Assembly: GCA_900541935.1 (NCBI GenBank)
Contig: UQLZ01000004.1
Span: 22,712-86,711 of the forward strand
Origin: an uncultured Prevotellaceae bacterium
GTDB taxonomy: Bacteria; Bacteroidota; Bacteroidia; Bacteroidales; Muribaculaceae
Direction: 5' to 3'
DNA length: 64,000 nucleotides
Shown: piece by piece, positions 52,601 through 61,632 of the stretch
How positions within the stretch are numbered: position 1 is the first letter of the stretch
How the letters are laid out: each line of letters opens with the position of its first letter
Program-made: the position numbers and the translations under genes
Notes under the pieces: model-generated
What the model was told of the DNA's origin: nothing
The model's database searches: none
Seen by the model: only the letters and a program-made list of their open reading frames with translations

Positions 52601-54223
52601 ATATTAAAGCCTTTTATGGCGGCATTTACATCTGATATAACTGGAGAGGCTTCTGGAACATGCGAGCTTTACGGAACGTTTAAAAATGTTAATGTCCGTG
52701 GCAGGATGTTTGCTCATGACTTTAGAATGAAGGTTGATTTTACCAATTCTTATTATACTGTCAGTGATTCAGTTATTCTTGAGCCTGGAAAGATAATAAT
52801 ACGTCCAACTGTCATTCATGACGATTTTGGCAATACGGCAACGTTGAAAGGTGAGGTGACGCATGATTATTTCCATAATGCAAATTTTGATTTTGCTGTT
52901 ACGAATGCCCGCAATATGCTTGTTTACAATACTAATGAGAAAATTAATCCATTCTGGTATGGCCGTGTTTTTGCAAACGGTTCGGCATATATTCAAGGCG
53001 TTCCTGGAAAGGTTAATATAGATATTAATATGGCTGCTGCTCCGAAATCGTCGTTTACTTTTGTCCTTTCAGATAAGGAAGAGGCAGGAGAATATTCATT
53101 TATCACATTCACAGACAAGAGGAAGGAGCAGAGAGAGAAAGAAGAGCAGGAAAAGAGACCCAAATTCCTGAATGTTCTGAAGCAAGTTGACAAGGAGGTA
53201 AATCCGTCGCTATTTGATATGAACCTTCAGTTAGAAGCTAATCCTAATATCGATGTGACTTTGGTTATGGACCCTGAAGGAGGGGATAAAATCAGGGCAA
53301 CTGGTAGCGGAAACCTGCAAATAAAATATTCTACGAATGAAGAGATGAAGATGTTTGGAAACTATACAGTAGAGAGCGGCAGGTATAACTTTACTCTTCA
53401 AGACATTATTATTAGAGAATTTACAATCCGACAAGGTGCAACGATATCGTTCCAGGGAGATCCCTTGAAGGCTGTTGCAAATCTGACAGCCGCTTATTCA
53501 ACAAACGCAAATCTTCAGGACTTGGATGAGTCGTTTGCGGAGGACAGGGATTTAAACAGAACACTTGTCCCTGTTAATGCGTTGCTGTATCTTACAGGCG
53601 TTATCTCTCAGCCGGAGATTGCTTTTGACCTTGAGTTCCCGACACTCACTCAGGATGTTTACAGAAAGGTTAAAAGTATAATTAGTACTGATGACATGAT
53701 GAATCAGCAGATTATTTATTTGCTGGCTCTTAGCCGATTCTATACTCCTGAATATATGGGCGGGCAGAATCACAGCAATGAACTTGCGTCTGTTGCTTCA
53801 TCAACTATTTCAAGCCAGTTGACCAATATGCTCGGGCAGATTAGTGACAAGTGGACCATTGCCCCTAATTTCCATACAGATAAAGGCGATTTTTCAGATA
53901 TGGAGGTTGAATTGGCTCTGTCGAGCAGATTGTTGAACAACAGATTGCTGCTTAACGGAAATTTCGGATATTCCGATAATGCGATGAATAATAATAATTT
54001 TATCGGCGACTTCGATATTGAATACCTTTTGACTAAAAGCGGAAATTTCCGATTGAAGGCTTATAACAGATATAATGACCAAAATTACTATATACGCAAC
54101 TCTTTAACAACCCAAGGGGTTGGAATTATGTTTAAGCACGATTTTGACAGCATTTTTAAGCGCAAAAAAAGAAACAAGAATAAAAAGAATGATTTGGATA
54201 CAGATTCAGTGCCAAGAAACTAA
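49694..54223 (+). CDS. tamB: TamB-like translocation and assembly module protein, copy 1
   Basis: AsmA/TamB-family bridge protein of 1509 residues, anchored in the inner membrane by one N-terminal helix (about residues 12-30, VVTLLLLFVFVYGSAYLVL) and spanning the periplasm as a long beta-groove. The last 350 residues are the TamB domain: DLEFPTLTQDVYRKVKSII, MNQQIIYLLALSRFYTPEY, then a beta end with a lysine-rich tail. TamB proteins help fold outer-membrane proteins and, as AsmA-like bridges, are implicated in phospholipid passage. The ATG at 49694 is preferred to the GTG three bases earlier. A PlsC-type acyltransferase and a barrel protein follow. Confidence 0.88.
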   Translation: MKKRLMKTYKVLRSIVVTLLLLFVFVYGSAYLVLSIPSVQRKAKEIGERELSKLLSARVSVGAVSVEPFSEVGLKNVVVGDSSGVKVASIEKLGAKIDWTDFLLDGRFVFNYAELIGLDARLSKVTPDSKLNIQFIIDALSPKNKKKEKKKYDVELEAVAIRKSRVTFDVLSEAHGDSGKFDKNHISISHLRGDIIIPKIKNDSVEIDIKRFAFMEQSGFILSDLTMNVNVYPDRMSVKNLKVALPNSLVVPEDIDVSYESLQTIGTDIKKSPLSLVIVNSYVNLSDFSAFVPELKNLREPVYITCSVKGNMEKVRIETIDLSTENEALTLKTSGYLFHVGDKKRMSIVLPNIRLHSEAGDMLEKVKASAPVKPEVADIISAVDFLTVNGSLTLNHEKIFYAGSIATALGSISTNMSAFRTEDGRPYSFRGEVGSKNLKLGKISKKEGLLNELSFSVKANLNMANKRHPKGSVNGKINYIDLKGYRYSNILADLSIDGKQYDGSVILHDENANIDISGSFKPDAEHTLIDVVAKVDGIDLNKLNLSNKYPDHKLGGVITAAFTGNNLDNIEGDLLVSDIRFRNEEDKGVRIDHFDVTFRKKDEGKYLTVNSDVVNGYIEGKANFAGLGASINKIVSGVFPALSCYLPKINEDPKKKTFPNSFTYFFQLAENNELTSFFKLPVTIVHPIKISGVIDDIRRNATLGIDAPYIVQGKKVIEKTSLSLNVDGGNNIMSMNAVTQLNHKNGNILLVYNGNGASNRFDSDINWHYDRKRNFSGKVSLSTSLCDSISKERFIADVKVNPTTFSVNDTIWHISPANIDVDGKEITVDGVHVFRDNQFVKINGKASPNPDDVIKLQLSSIDLGYIFETLKINHVAFSGEATGDFYASSLFTKTPKLNTPKLHVKNFCYHKALLGEAVLNSSWDNETKGIMINADISQPNKRKTYVRGGVYLGRDSLGFKFITDRVNVKILKPFMAAFTSDITGEASGTCELYGTFKNVNVRGRMFAHDFRMKVDFTNSYYTVSDSVILEPGKIIIRPTVIHDDFGNTATLKGEVTHDYFHNANFDFAVTNARNMLVYNTNEKINPFWYGRVFANGSAYIQGVPGKVNIDINMAAAPKSSFTFVLSDKEEAGEYSFITFTDKRKEQREKEEQEKRPKFLNVLKQVDKEVNPSLFDMNLQLEANPNIDVTLVMDPEGGDKIRATGSGNLQIKYSTNEEMKMFGNYTVESGRYNFTLQDIIIREFTIRQGATISFQGDPLKAVANLTAAYSTNANLQDLDESFAEDRDLNRTLVPVNALLYLTGVISQPEIAFDLEFPTLTQDVYRKVKSIISTDDMMNQQIIYLLALSRFYTPEYMGGQNHSNELASVASSTISSQLTNMLGQISDKWTIAPNFHTDKGDFSDMEVELALSSRLLNNRLLLNGNFGYSDNAMNNNNFIGDFDIEYLLTKSGNFRLKAYNRYNDQNYYIRNSLTTQGVGIMFKHDFDSIFKRKKRNKNKKNDLDTDSVPRN

Positions 54224-54292
54224 TTTGTAAACAATAAAATTGCTAAATTCATTATTTTTATGGATAATGCAATCTTGTAAATGAAATTTTGC

Positions 54293-54300
54293 TATCTTTG
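54293..54300 (+). promoter_or_regulatory. Promoter -7 element TATCTTTG before the acyltransferase gene
   Basis: Perfect TAnnTTTG match 20 bases before the ATG at 54321. The genes from here to 63941 are close or overlapping. Confidence 0.6.
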
Positions 54301-54320
54301 TTTATTATTAAATTATTATT

Positions 54321-55046
54321 ATGAAATTCATATTGAAAATATACCAGTGGGTGATAGCAATGCCTATCCTCATTGTTTTAACAGTAATTACAGCCTTGCT
54401 GACGATATTTGTAAGTGCATTAGGCATGAGTTCTACTTTGGGCTACTATATACCGCATATTTGGGCTAAGTCTTGGTGTTTTCTGATGTTTGTAAAAGTG
54501 GAAATAAGGGGTAGGGAGAATATAGATAAAAAGACTTCTTATGTCTTTGTTGCAAACCATCAGGGTGCTTATGATATTTTTGTCATTTTCGGATATCTTA
54601 ACCACGTTTTTAAGTGGATGATGAAAAAAAGCCTTGAGAAGATTCCTTTTGTAGGTATGGCGTGCAAGGTTTCAAAGAATATAATGGTTGATAGGTCATC
54701 AGCATCTACAATTCAGAAGACAATGGATAGTGCAATGGAGATCCTTAAAGACGGTATTTCTTTGGTCGTATTTCCAGAAGGTTCACGCACTCCAGACGGA
54801 AAAATGAAACCTTTTAAAAGAGGAGCATTTATGCTTGCAACTGAATTTGGCTTGCCCATTGTTCCGATAACAATAGACGGTTCGTATAAAGTTATGAGAA
54901 AAGATACTTTCACAATAACCCCAGGTAAGATTATTCTGACTATCCATAAGCCTATCATGCAGCCAGCAGAAAAGAGCAAGGAGGCTATGGAGAAGATGAT
55001 GAACGACAGTTTTGCAACAATTAAATCTGCTTTGCCGAATGAATAA
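54321..55046 (+). CDS. plsC: 1-acyl-sn-glycerol-3-phosphate acyltransferase (PlsC family)
   Basis: 241-residue membrane enzyme that adds the second fatty acid to lysophosphatidic acid in phospholipid synthesis. It has an N-terminal hydrophobic segment, block I NHQGAYD (NHx4D), block III FPEGSRTPDGKMKPFKRGAF and block IV LPIVPITIDGSYKVM. It lies between a TamB-like gene and a barrel gene whose start lies just inside its 3' end, a context linking lipid synthesis to lipid or protein passage to the outer membrane. Related lipid A or ornithine-lipid acyltransferases share these blocks. Confidence 0.9.
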   Translation: MKFILKIYQWVIAMPILIVLTVITALLTIFVSALGMSSTLGYYIPHIWAKSWCFLMFVKVEIRGRENIDKKTSYVFVANHQGAYDIFVIFGYLNHVFKWMMKKSLEKIPFVGMACKVSKNIMVDRSSASTIQKTMDSAMEILKDGISLVVFPEGSRTPDGKMKPFKRGAFMLATEFGLPIVPITIDGSYKVMRKDTFTITPGKIILTIHKPIMQPAEKSKEAMEKMMNDSFATIKSALPNE

Positions 55047-56307
55047 GCGGTTTTTGCAGTTTGTTCTTGCTGCTATTCTTGGCGGCTTTGCTTCTTTTGC
55101 TAATGCGGAGAATGCAGTTGCTGATTCGCTTGCTCTTGATTCAGCAAAGGTTGTTTCCGTTTCCGACAAGCAGGTGTTGCCACCTGTGACAGATGGACCT
55201 GGACTTATGGTTGCAGATTCTATTGCTGCTGATTCTGTTGCTCCAAAAAAGAAAAACTTCTTTATAAAGGTTCGTGACTATTTTAGAAATTCGAATCACT
55301 ATGACCCGTCTAAAAAGATGGATTTTGGTATTATTGGCGGTCCGCACTTCAGTTCCGCTACTGGTGTAGGTATAGGTCTTGTTGCTTCTGGACTTTATAC
55401 ACTTGACAGGTCTAACCCGAAATTGCCGCTTTCTAATATGTCAATCTTTGCGAATTTGACAACTAAAGGCTTGTTTATGGTCGGAGTTAGAGGTAATAAT
55501 ATTTTCAAGGATGAGAAGTACCGTTTGGATTACAGTACCTACGTCTTTACTTTCCCATCAAAACTATGGGGTATTGGTTATGATGCAGGTAACCTTGATG
55601 ATAATGAGACGGATTACAGTCGTTTTAAGTTCGAAATAAAGCCAAGATTCCTTTTCAGAATAGCAAATCATACATATATCGGACCATTGCTTAATTCGCA
55701 GTATCTTAAAGTGTCTAAATTTTCTGAGGAAGGTCAGGCTCTCATGGGGTCAACCGATTTGGAATACTTTACTTTAGGAGGAGGTCTTTCATTTATGTAT
55801 GACTCCCGTGATATTATCCTAAATGCAACGCGAGGCTGGTTTATTCAGTTGGACCAGATATTTAATCCTTCATGGTTGGGTAATGATTATGTTTATCATT
55901 GGACAGATTTAACAGTTTCAACATATAAGAAAGCGTGGAAGGGGGCTGTGATTGCCGGAGAATTCCACTCGCTGTTTAACTATAACAATGTTCCGTGGCC
56001 TATGCTTGCAACAGTAGGCGGTCAGAACCGAATGAGAGGATATTTTGAAGGCCGCTACCGTGATAAAAACATAATGGAATTACAGGTCGAATTACGTCAG
56101 CACATAATGAAGCGCAGCGGTATTGTTGTGTGGTTAGGTGCCGCGAATGTTTTCCCCTCGTTTAAGGATATACGCTTCAAGAAAATTCTTCCGAATGGAG
56201 GGGTTGGTTACCGTTGGGCTTTCAAGCAAGGGGTTAATGTTCGATTTGACCTTGGAGTCACGAAAAATGGCGTTGGCTTCCTGTTCAATATTAATGAGGC
56301 ATTCTAA
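55039..56307 (+). CDS. Omp85/BamA-type outer-membrane barrel protein without POTRA domains
   Basis: 422-residue exported protein from the ATG at 55039 (signal peptide FLQFVLAAILGGFASFANA); this start overlaps plsC by 8 bases. After a short linker the whole chain is a surface-antigen (D15)-like barrel (DFGIIGGPHFSSATGVGIGL, DLEYFTLGGGLSFMYDSRD, VGGQNRMRGYFEGRYRDKN), ending in the outer-membrane signal terminating NINEAF. There is no room for POTRA repeats, unlike BamA or TamA. It may be the barrel partner of TamB copy 1, but this is inferred from position. Confidence 0.85.
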   Translation: MNKRFLQFVLAAILGGFASFANAENAVADSLALDSAKVVSVSDKQVLPPVTDGPGLMVADSIAADSVAPKKKNFFIKVRDYFRNSNHYDPSKKMDFGIIGGPHFSSATGVGIGLVASGLYTLDRSNPKLPLSNMSIFANLTTKGLFMVGVRGNNIFKDEKYRLDYSTYVFTFPSKLWGIGYDAGNLDDNETDYSRFKFEIKPRFLFRIANHTYIGPLLNSQYLKVSKFSEEGQALMGSTDLEYFTLGGGLSFMYDSRDIILNATRGWFIQLDQIFNPSWLGNDYVYHWTDLTVSTYKKAWKGAVIAGEFHSLFNYNNVPWPMLATVGGQNRMRGYFEGRYRDKNIMELQVELRQHIMKRSGIVVWLGAANVFPSFKDIRFKKILPNGGVGYRWAFKQGVNVRFDLGVTKNGVGFLFNINEAF

Positions 56308-56369
56308 AGTTGCGAGGCTTTGACAATTGCTTGTTGTTTTTGTTTCTCTTTAGCAGTTTAGTAGTTGTT

Positions 56370-56777
56370 ATGGTAAAAAGGATTATAAATATATTGTATC
56401 AAATACCAAGGTGGGTACTAACCGTTTTTATGGTTGCCTTAGTGTCGTTTTTGACGCTTGATTCCGATCCGCTTTGTGGTGCCACTATCGTGCTTTTCCC
56501 TGGTGCGGATAAGGTTGTTCACGGACTGATGTTTTTTGCGATTGGTTTTTCACTACATTTTGATGTGTCTCGCACTGGTAAACGAACGTTTTTTATATCT
56601 TTGATAAATATTATCGCTGTTGCTCTTTTTGGCGGGATTATAGAACTTTTGCAAGGTGCTATGGCTTGTGGTCGCTCTGCTGATTTTTTTGATTTTATAG
56701 CAGATACTATAGGAGCAGCATTAGGCGTTGCCGCGGCGATTTGGTATTTAAGTATAAGTAATTATGGAAGAGGATAA
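56370..56777 (+). CDS. VanZ-like family membrane protein
   Basis: 135-residue inner-membrane protein with three to four helices from the ATG at 56370; the in-frame TTG at 56310 would start in the barrel gene's trailer. VanZ-like marks are DKVVHGLMFFAIGFSL and the final block GGIIELLQG...RSADFFDFIADTIGAALG, typical of the family. The function of these proteins is not settled; some VanZ members alter the cell envelope and antibiotic tolerance. The downstream tamB gene starts 14 bases before its stop. Confidence 0.82.
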   Translation: MVKRIINILYQIPRWVLTVFMVALVSFLTLDSDPLCGATIVLFPGADKVVHGLMFFAIGFSLHFDVSRTGKRTFFISLINIIAVALFGGIIELLQGAMACGRSADFFDFIADTIGAALGVAAAIWYLSISNYGRG

Positions 56778-59700
56778 GTCAAAAGATACTGAGCGGACAG
56801 AGCCTGTTGAGCAGGTCACCCGTGAAGAAGAGCCGAAGCCGGTTAAGGATAAGGCAAGCAGGAACCTTGGCTTGGCTTTTAAGATTGTTGGTGCAGTAGT
56901 TGCTTTTATTTTACTGTTGCCGTTTTTATTGTATATCCCCGGTATTCAAACATGGGTAACAGAGTTCGCTGTTGAAAAGGCAGAGGAGGCTACCGGTTTT
57001 GACATAAATATCGGTAACCTTTATTTGAATTTCCCTTTAGAATTGTCGGTTCATGATTTTGAAGTTATAGACGACAAGGGTGATACTATGGTCGTTGGAG
57101 AGAAAGCACTGGTTGATGTGCGCATTCTGCCTTTGGCGATGGGGGATGTCATTGTCCGCGATATTGAACTGAAAAATGCGAAATATTTTTTGACTTCTGA
57201 AGATTCATCGATGAAGATGAATGTTGGGGTTAAGCATGTTGTGTTTAAGGGGACAAAGGTTGAACTGCTGACAAGTTGTATAAAAGTTAAGGATGCAACT
57301 TTGTCAGGAGCCGATGTATCTTTGATTATGGATCAGCGCTATGCGGTAGAAAAGCAGGATACTGCAAGTTCCAGTGCCGATTGGTTGATAGATTTGAATA
57401 AATTAAAGGCGAAAGATATCCGTTTCCGAATGGAGATGATGCCGATGATTGATTCTCTTGATGTTGAATTGCCGAATGCGGAAATCAATTCGGCGTCAAT
57501 TAATTTGGCGGCGAGCGTTGTAACCGTTGGTGGTGTTAGTATAGATTCATTGGTTGCGGCTTATTTTTATCCTTCTGCCGATTCTGCAAATGCCTACTTG
57601 GCTCAATGCAGACCTGATACTCTTCCTGTTGCAGCTTCTGGAGAAGATTGGTTTATTAGTGCCGACAGTTTGCGTGTACGCAATACTTCAGCCGTATATG
57701 CTATGGATTCTGCTGTTGCTGCCGACGGTCTGGATATGAATTACATACAGGTGGGCAATGTTAATATTTTCATTGATAATTTCCGTAATAAGGGAGCGAA
57801 TATTTCTGTGCCAATCAGGGATATTACGGCAGAGGAACGTAGTGGTATAGGCATTAAGTCGGCAAGTGGCGTTTTTGAGATGAACGATACGGCTATGCTT
57901 GTCCAATCGTTTGATTTGAAGACGCTGATGTCGGAATTAAATGTCGATGCAGAACTTGACAGCCGTATTTTTTCAGGCCGTAGCGAGTCGAAGGCTTATA
58001 TGGATTTGCAATCGTCAGTTTCCTTAGAAGAAGTTGGAAAGATGTTTCCTTTGTTGCGTCCGCAATTACAGGCAATAAGTCGTACGCATAATGCTGAAAT
58101 AAATGTGCATGTTGATGGTGACGGAAGCAAATTAGATGTCAAGAAAATGGAAATAGAAGTTCCACGCATTATTGATTTGCGTGCTGAAGGTGATGTTCGT
58201 AATCTTTCAACTCCTAAGAAAACTGGAGGAAAGATTAAGTTATATGGAAAGTTGACAGGTGGTGCATTGATTGCAAATGCGGTTAAACTTGATGAAAGTC
58301 TTCGTGTCCCAATTGTAGAATTAAAGGGTTTTGCGGAATATCGAAACAATCAATTAGATGCAGATTTGGATGCTTTTGTCGATTCTGCCAAAGTCGTTCT
58401 CAGAGCGGATTGGAATATGCTTGGTGAGGATTATGGAGGGAGTTTGCTGATGTCGGGTTTTGATGTTAGATCTTTTATGCCGCGCGGACCTGTTGGTATA
58501 GTTGATGGAGATGTTCTCATCAATGGCGACGGTTATGACATTTATACAATGACAGCAGGTGCAACGGCAAAGATTAATTCTATAGAACTTGCTGGTAAGG
58601 TTTATAATGATATCGTTCTTGATTGTGTGATTGAAGACGGACAGTTTGAGTTGGCGGCAGTATCGCCAAACGAACTTGCATCTCTTGATATGACTATTCG
58701 AGGGACTATCGCAAAATCTGCTTATTCAGCATCATTTGATGGCAGTGTCAACCGTCTTGATCTGAAAAGACTTGGATTCTTTGATGATGCTTTTAATGGT
58801 AATGTAACGTTGGCTGGTGACTTTTCTGCAGATCTGGAGAATAAGGTATATTCTGGTAATGTTGCCATTTCTGATTTGGATTTGATTATGGGTAAGAATT
58901 CTGTCAGTTCTGATGCTATGACCCTCGACTTGATGTCCGATTCTGTAAAAACAGATATTTCCTTGAAAAATAATGACTTTACTGTTGCTTTTTATTCTCC
59001 GTCAGGGCTTGATGCATGGATTGATTCTCTTTCTGTGCTTGGAGCAAAAGCAATGACAGCATTGGGTCAGCAAAAGGTTGAGGTTAGAAACATAAGTAAG
59101 TCTATGCCTCAGTTTAAGATGTCATTAGATGTAGGTATTGATAATGTTGTATGTCAGTATTTGGCGGGGAGTGGTATTGAGTTTGGCAAGATATCAGCAA
59201 AGGCAGGCAATGCTGATGATATATACTTTGATGCCGACGTTTATGACTTGAAGTCTGGCAGCGTTGAGATCGATTCTCTTTGCTTCGCAGGAAGCACAAG
59301 TGGTGATAGTCTTAATTATAAGTTGCATGTTGGCAATAGGTTGAAAAATGCGCAACTATTTAAGACTGCAGATTTAAATGGAAGTCTGTTTGGCAACACG
59401 CTTACAACTTATTTGTCGCAGACTGATAAGGCTGGTGCAAAGGGTTTTGACTTGGGAGCACGTCTGTCGCTTGCCGATTCTGTTGCAAGGATGGAATTGT
59501 TCCCGCTTAATCCGATTATAGCATTCAAAAATTGGACATTGAATGGGGATAATTTTATCGAATATGATTTTACTGATAGGTCAGTAGGTGCTAAATTGCT
59601 TGCATCAACAGATGACGGTAGTTTGATAAACATATATACAGATAATTTGGAGAACGCTAAAGATGGCATAAACATAGACCTTGCAGGAATCCAGTTACGG

Positions 59701-61632
59701 GAGTGGTTGACTCTTTCTCCTTTTGCCCCTCCGATCGATGGTGTCCTTGCTTCAAACATGAAATTGCATTATAATGACAAATATGTTTGGGGTAATGGTA
59801 AAATTTTTGTTGACGAGTTTAATTATGGACGCAAGCGGGTTGGGGATATTGGTTTTGATGCTCGGTTGGCCTATGTCGGCTCTTCTCAAAAAGTGTTTGC
59901 ATACGCTGGAATGGATATTGATGGCAGGTCTGTAGCCGTTGCCAAAGGCTCTGTTGGCGATAGCCTGCAAGCAAAATTCTATAATATGGATATAAAGGTT
60001 GACCGTTTGCCGTTGGGTACTGCTAATGCGTTCTTACCTAAAAGTTTTGGCCATTTGTCTGGTTATCTTAATAGTAGTATGAAATTCAAGGGAACTATGG
60101 ATAATCCAGATATTGACGGTTATGTAAACTTTGACTCTACAAAAGTTGCATTAAGTTCATACGGTGCTAAATTTAGTGTTGATACAACTAAGATACCATT
60201 TGATGGTGGAACTGTTTCCTTCAATAAGTTTGACTTGTATGGAGCGAATGGACGGCCGATAACGGTTGATGGCAAATTCCGTGTCTTCCCTTTTGACAAT
60301 ATGTATAGTAATTTGACTATAAAAGGGCGTAACGTTCAGATTATAGATGCAAAGAAGACTTCTTCTTCTGAAGTGTTTGGAAAAGGATTTGCCGATATAA
60401 ATACTCGAGTTAAAGGGTATATGAACCAGTTGGATGTTTTTGCAAATCTCTCAATATTGTCAGGAAGTGATGTTACATATGTTATGCAGTCAAGTATAGC
60501 TGCAGTTACAGAATCTGCGTCAAATGATGTTGTAGAGTTCGTTGAATTTAAGGACCTTGGAAAGACTGTGAAGGCAGATACTGTTTCTAATAAGCCTTTT
60601 GCAATGAAGATTAATGCAATTCTGAATCTCCAGCCTAATGCGAAGTTTGCTGTTTATCTTTCCCCAGACGGAAAAGACAGGGTAAATATAAACGGTGAAG
60701 GAACATTAAATTACTCGCAATCATATCAGGGTGACGCCCGCATGACAGGTCGTTACGAGATATCTGATGGTTATGTAAGGTATAATATTCCAATGCTTGG
60801 TGAGAAGAAATTTGATTTTGTAGATGGCAGTTCTGCTGTTTGGACGGGTGATTTGCTGAATCCAACCCTTAACGTCAAGGCTATTGATAAAGTTAAAGCG
60901 AATGTTACAACAAACGACAATTCTCGAATGGTTCCATTTGAGGTTTCTTTGAATGTTGGCAACACATTAAGCAAATTAGACATAACATTTGATCTTGCAA
61001 CGACGGCAGATATGACAATTGCCAATGAGTTGAGCGGAATGACAAAGGAGCAACGCTCTACACAGGCTATGAATCTTTTGCTTTACGGCTCTTATTCTGG
61101 AGGCTCTACCAAGACTGCTTCTAACCTCTCCGGTGAGAATATGGCGTTTTCTTTCCTTGAATCATCATTGAATAAGTGGGCGGCTAATAATATTTCCGGT
61201 GTGCAATTGTCGTTTGGTATCGACCAGTATGACAAGACAACGGAGCATGGAACGTCAACGACAACAAGTTACTCATATCAGGTTTCGAAATCATTGTGGA
61301 GTGACCGTTTCACCATTTCTGTTGGAGGCAGTTATTCAACAGATGCCTCCGCCCAGGATAATTTGTCGCAGAATCTGTTTAATGACGTATCATTTGAATA
61401 CAAATTGAATAAGTCTGGTTCTGCCGTATTTAAGTTATTTAGAAAAACGGAATATGAAAGTATTCTTGAAGGAGAGATAACCGAAATGGGTGGCGGTTTT
61501 GTGTGGAAACGAAAGATATCTTCTTTCCGTGATATTTTCCGTGTATTTAAAAAAGAGAAGCAACCGAAGATTCTCAACGATAGAACAAGAGTATTGCCGG
61601 ATGCTGCTACAAATAAAAAAGAAACAAGATGA
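56764..61632 (+). CDS. tamB: TamB-like translocation and assembly module protein, copy 2
   Basis: 1622-residue AsmA/TamB-family protein. An acidic and lysine-rich cytoplasmic tail of about 38 residues precedes one membrane helix (about 40-60, FKIVGAVVAFILLLPFLLYI). An AsmA-like start follows (TGFDINIGNLYLNFPLELSV), then a very long periplasmic beta-groove. The C-terminal TamB domain has AMNLLLYGSYSGG and a barrel-like end (SLWSDRFTISVGGSYSTDA), with a basic tail. It overlaps VanZ by 14 bases and tamL by 4 bases (ATGA), so it forms a translationally coupled pair with the lipoprotein barrel TamL. This is the standard Bacteroidota TAM pair. Confidence 0.92.
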   Translation: MEEDKSKDTERTEPVEQVTREEEPKPVKDKASRNLGLAFKIVGAVVAFILLLPFLLYIPGIQTWVTEFAVEKAEEATGFDINIGNLYLNFPLELSVHDFEVIDDKGDTMVVGEKALVDVRILPLAMGDVIVRDIELKNAKYFLTSEDSSMKMNVGVKHVVFKGTKVELLTSCIKVKDATLSGADVSLIMDQRYAVEKQDTASSSADWLIDLNKLKAKDIRFRMEMMPMIDSLDVELPNAEINSASINLAASVVTVGGVSIDSLVAAYFYPSADSANAYLAQCRPDTLPVAASGEDWFISADSLRVRNTSAVYAMDSAVAADGLDMNYIQVGNVNIFIDNFRNKGANISVPIRDITAEERSGIGIKSASGVFEMNDTAMLVQSFDLKTLMSELNVDAELDSRIFSGRSESKAYMDLQSSVSLEEVGKMFPLLRPQLQAISRTHNAEINVHVDGDGSKLDVKKMEIEVPRIIDLRAEGDVRNLSTPKKTGGKIKLYGKLTGGALIANAVKLDESLRVPIVELKGFAEYRNNQLDADLDAFVDSAKVVLRADWNMLGEDYGGSLLMSGFDVRSFMPRGPVGIVDGDVLINGDGYDIYTMTAGATAKINSIELAGKVYNDIVLDCVIEDGQFELAAVSPNELASLDMTIRGTIAKSAYSASFDGSVNRLDLKRLGFFDDAFNGNVTLAGDFSADLENKVYSGNVAISDLDLIMGKNSVSSDAMTLDLMSDSVKTDISLKNNDFTVAFYSPSGLDAWIDSLSVLGAKAMTALGQQKVEVRNISKSMPQFKMSLDVGIDNVVCQYLAGSGIEFGKISAKAGNADDIYFDADVYDLKSGSVEIDSLCFAGSTSGDSLNYKLHVGNRLKNAQLFKTADLNGSLFGNTLTTYLSQTDKAGAKGFDLGARLSLADSVARMELFPLNPIIAFKNWTLNGDNFIEYDFTDRSVGAKLLASTDDGSLINIYTDNLENAKDGINIDLAGIQLREWLTLSPFAPPIDGVLASNMKLHYNDKYVWGNGKIFVDEFNYGRKRVGDIGFDARLAYVGSSQKVFAYAGMDIDGRSVAVAKGSVGDSLQAKFYNMDIKVDRLPLGTANAFLPKSFGHLSGYLNSSMKFKGTMDNPDIDGYVNFDSTKVALSSYGAKFSVDTTKIPFDGGTVSFNKFDLYGANGRPITVDGKFRVFPFDNMYSNLTIKGRNVQIIDAKKTSSSEVFGKGFADINTRVKGYMNQLDVFANLSILSGSDVTYVMQSSIAAVTESASNDVVEFVEFKDLGKTVKADTVSNKPFAMKINAILNLQPNAKFAVYLSPDGKDRVNINGEGTLNYSQSYQGDARMTGRYEISDGYVRYNIPMLGEKKFDFVDGSSAVWTGDLLNPTLNVKAIDKVKANVTTNDNSRMVPFEVSLNVGNTLSKLDITFDLATTADMTIANELSGMTKEQRSTQAMNLLLYGSYSGGSTKTASNLSGENMAFSFLESSLNKWAANNISGVQLSFGIDQYDKTTEHGTSTTTSYSYQVSKSLWSDRFTISVGGSYSTDASAQDNLSQNLFNDVSFEYKLNKSGSAVFKLFRKTEYESILEGEITEMGGGFVWKRKISSFRDIFRVFKKEKQPKILNDRTRVLPDAATNKKETR

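Noticed and set aside
54281..54469. Short frame overlapping the start of plsC
   Set aside because: It overlaps the promoter and the conserved N-terminus of plsC in another frame; the plsC reading is clearly right.
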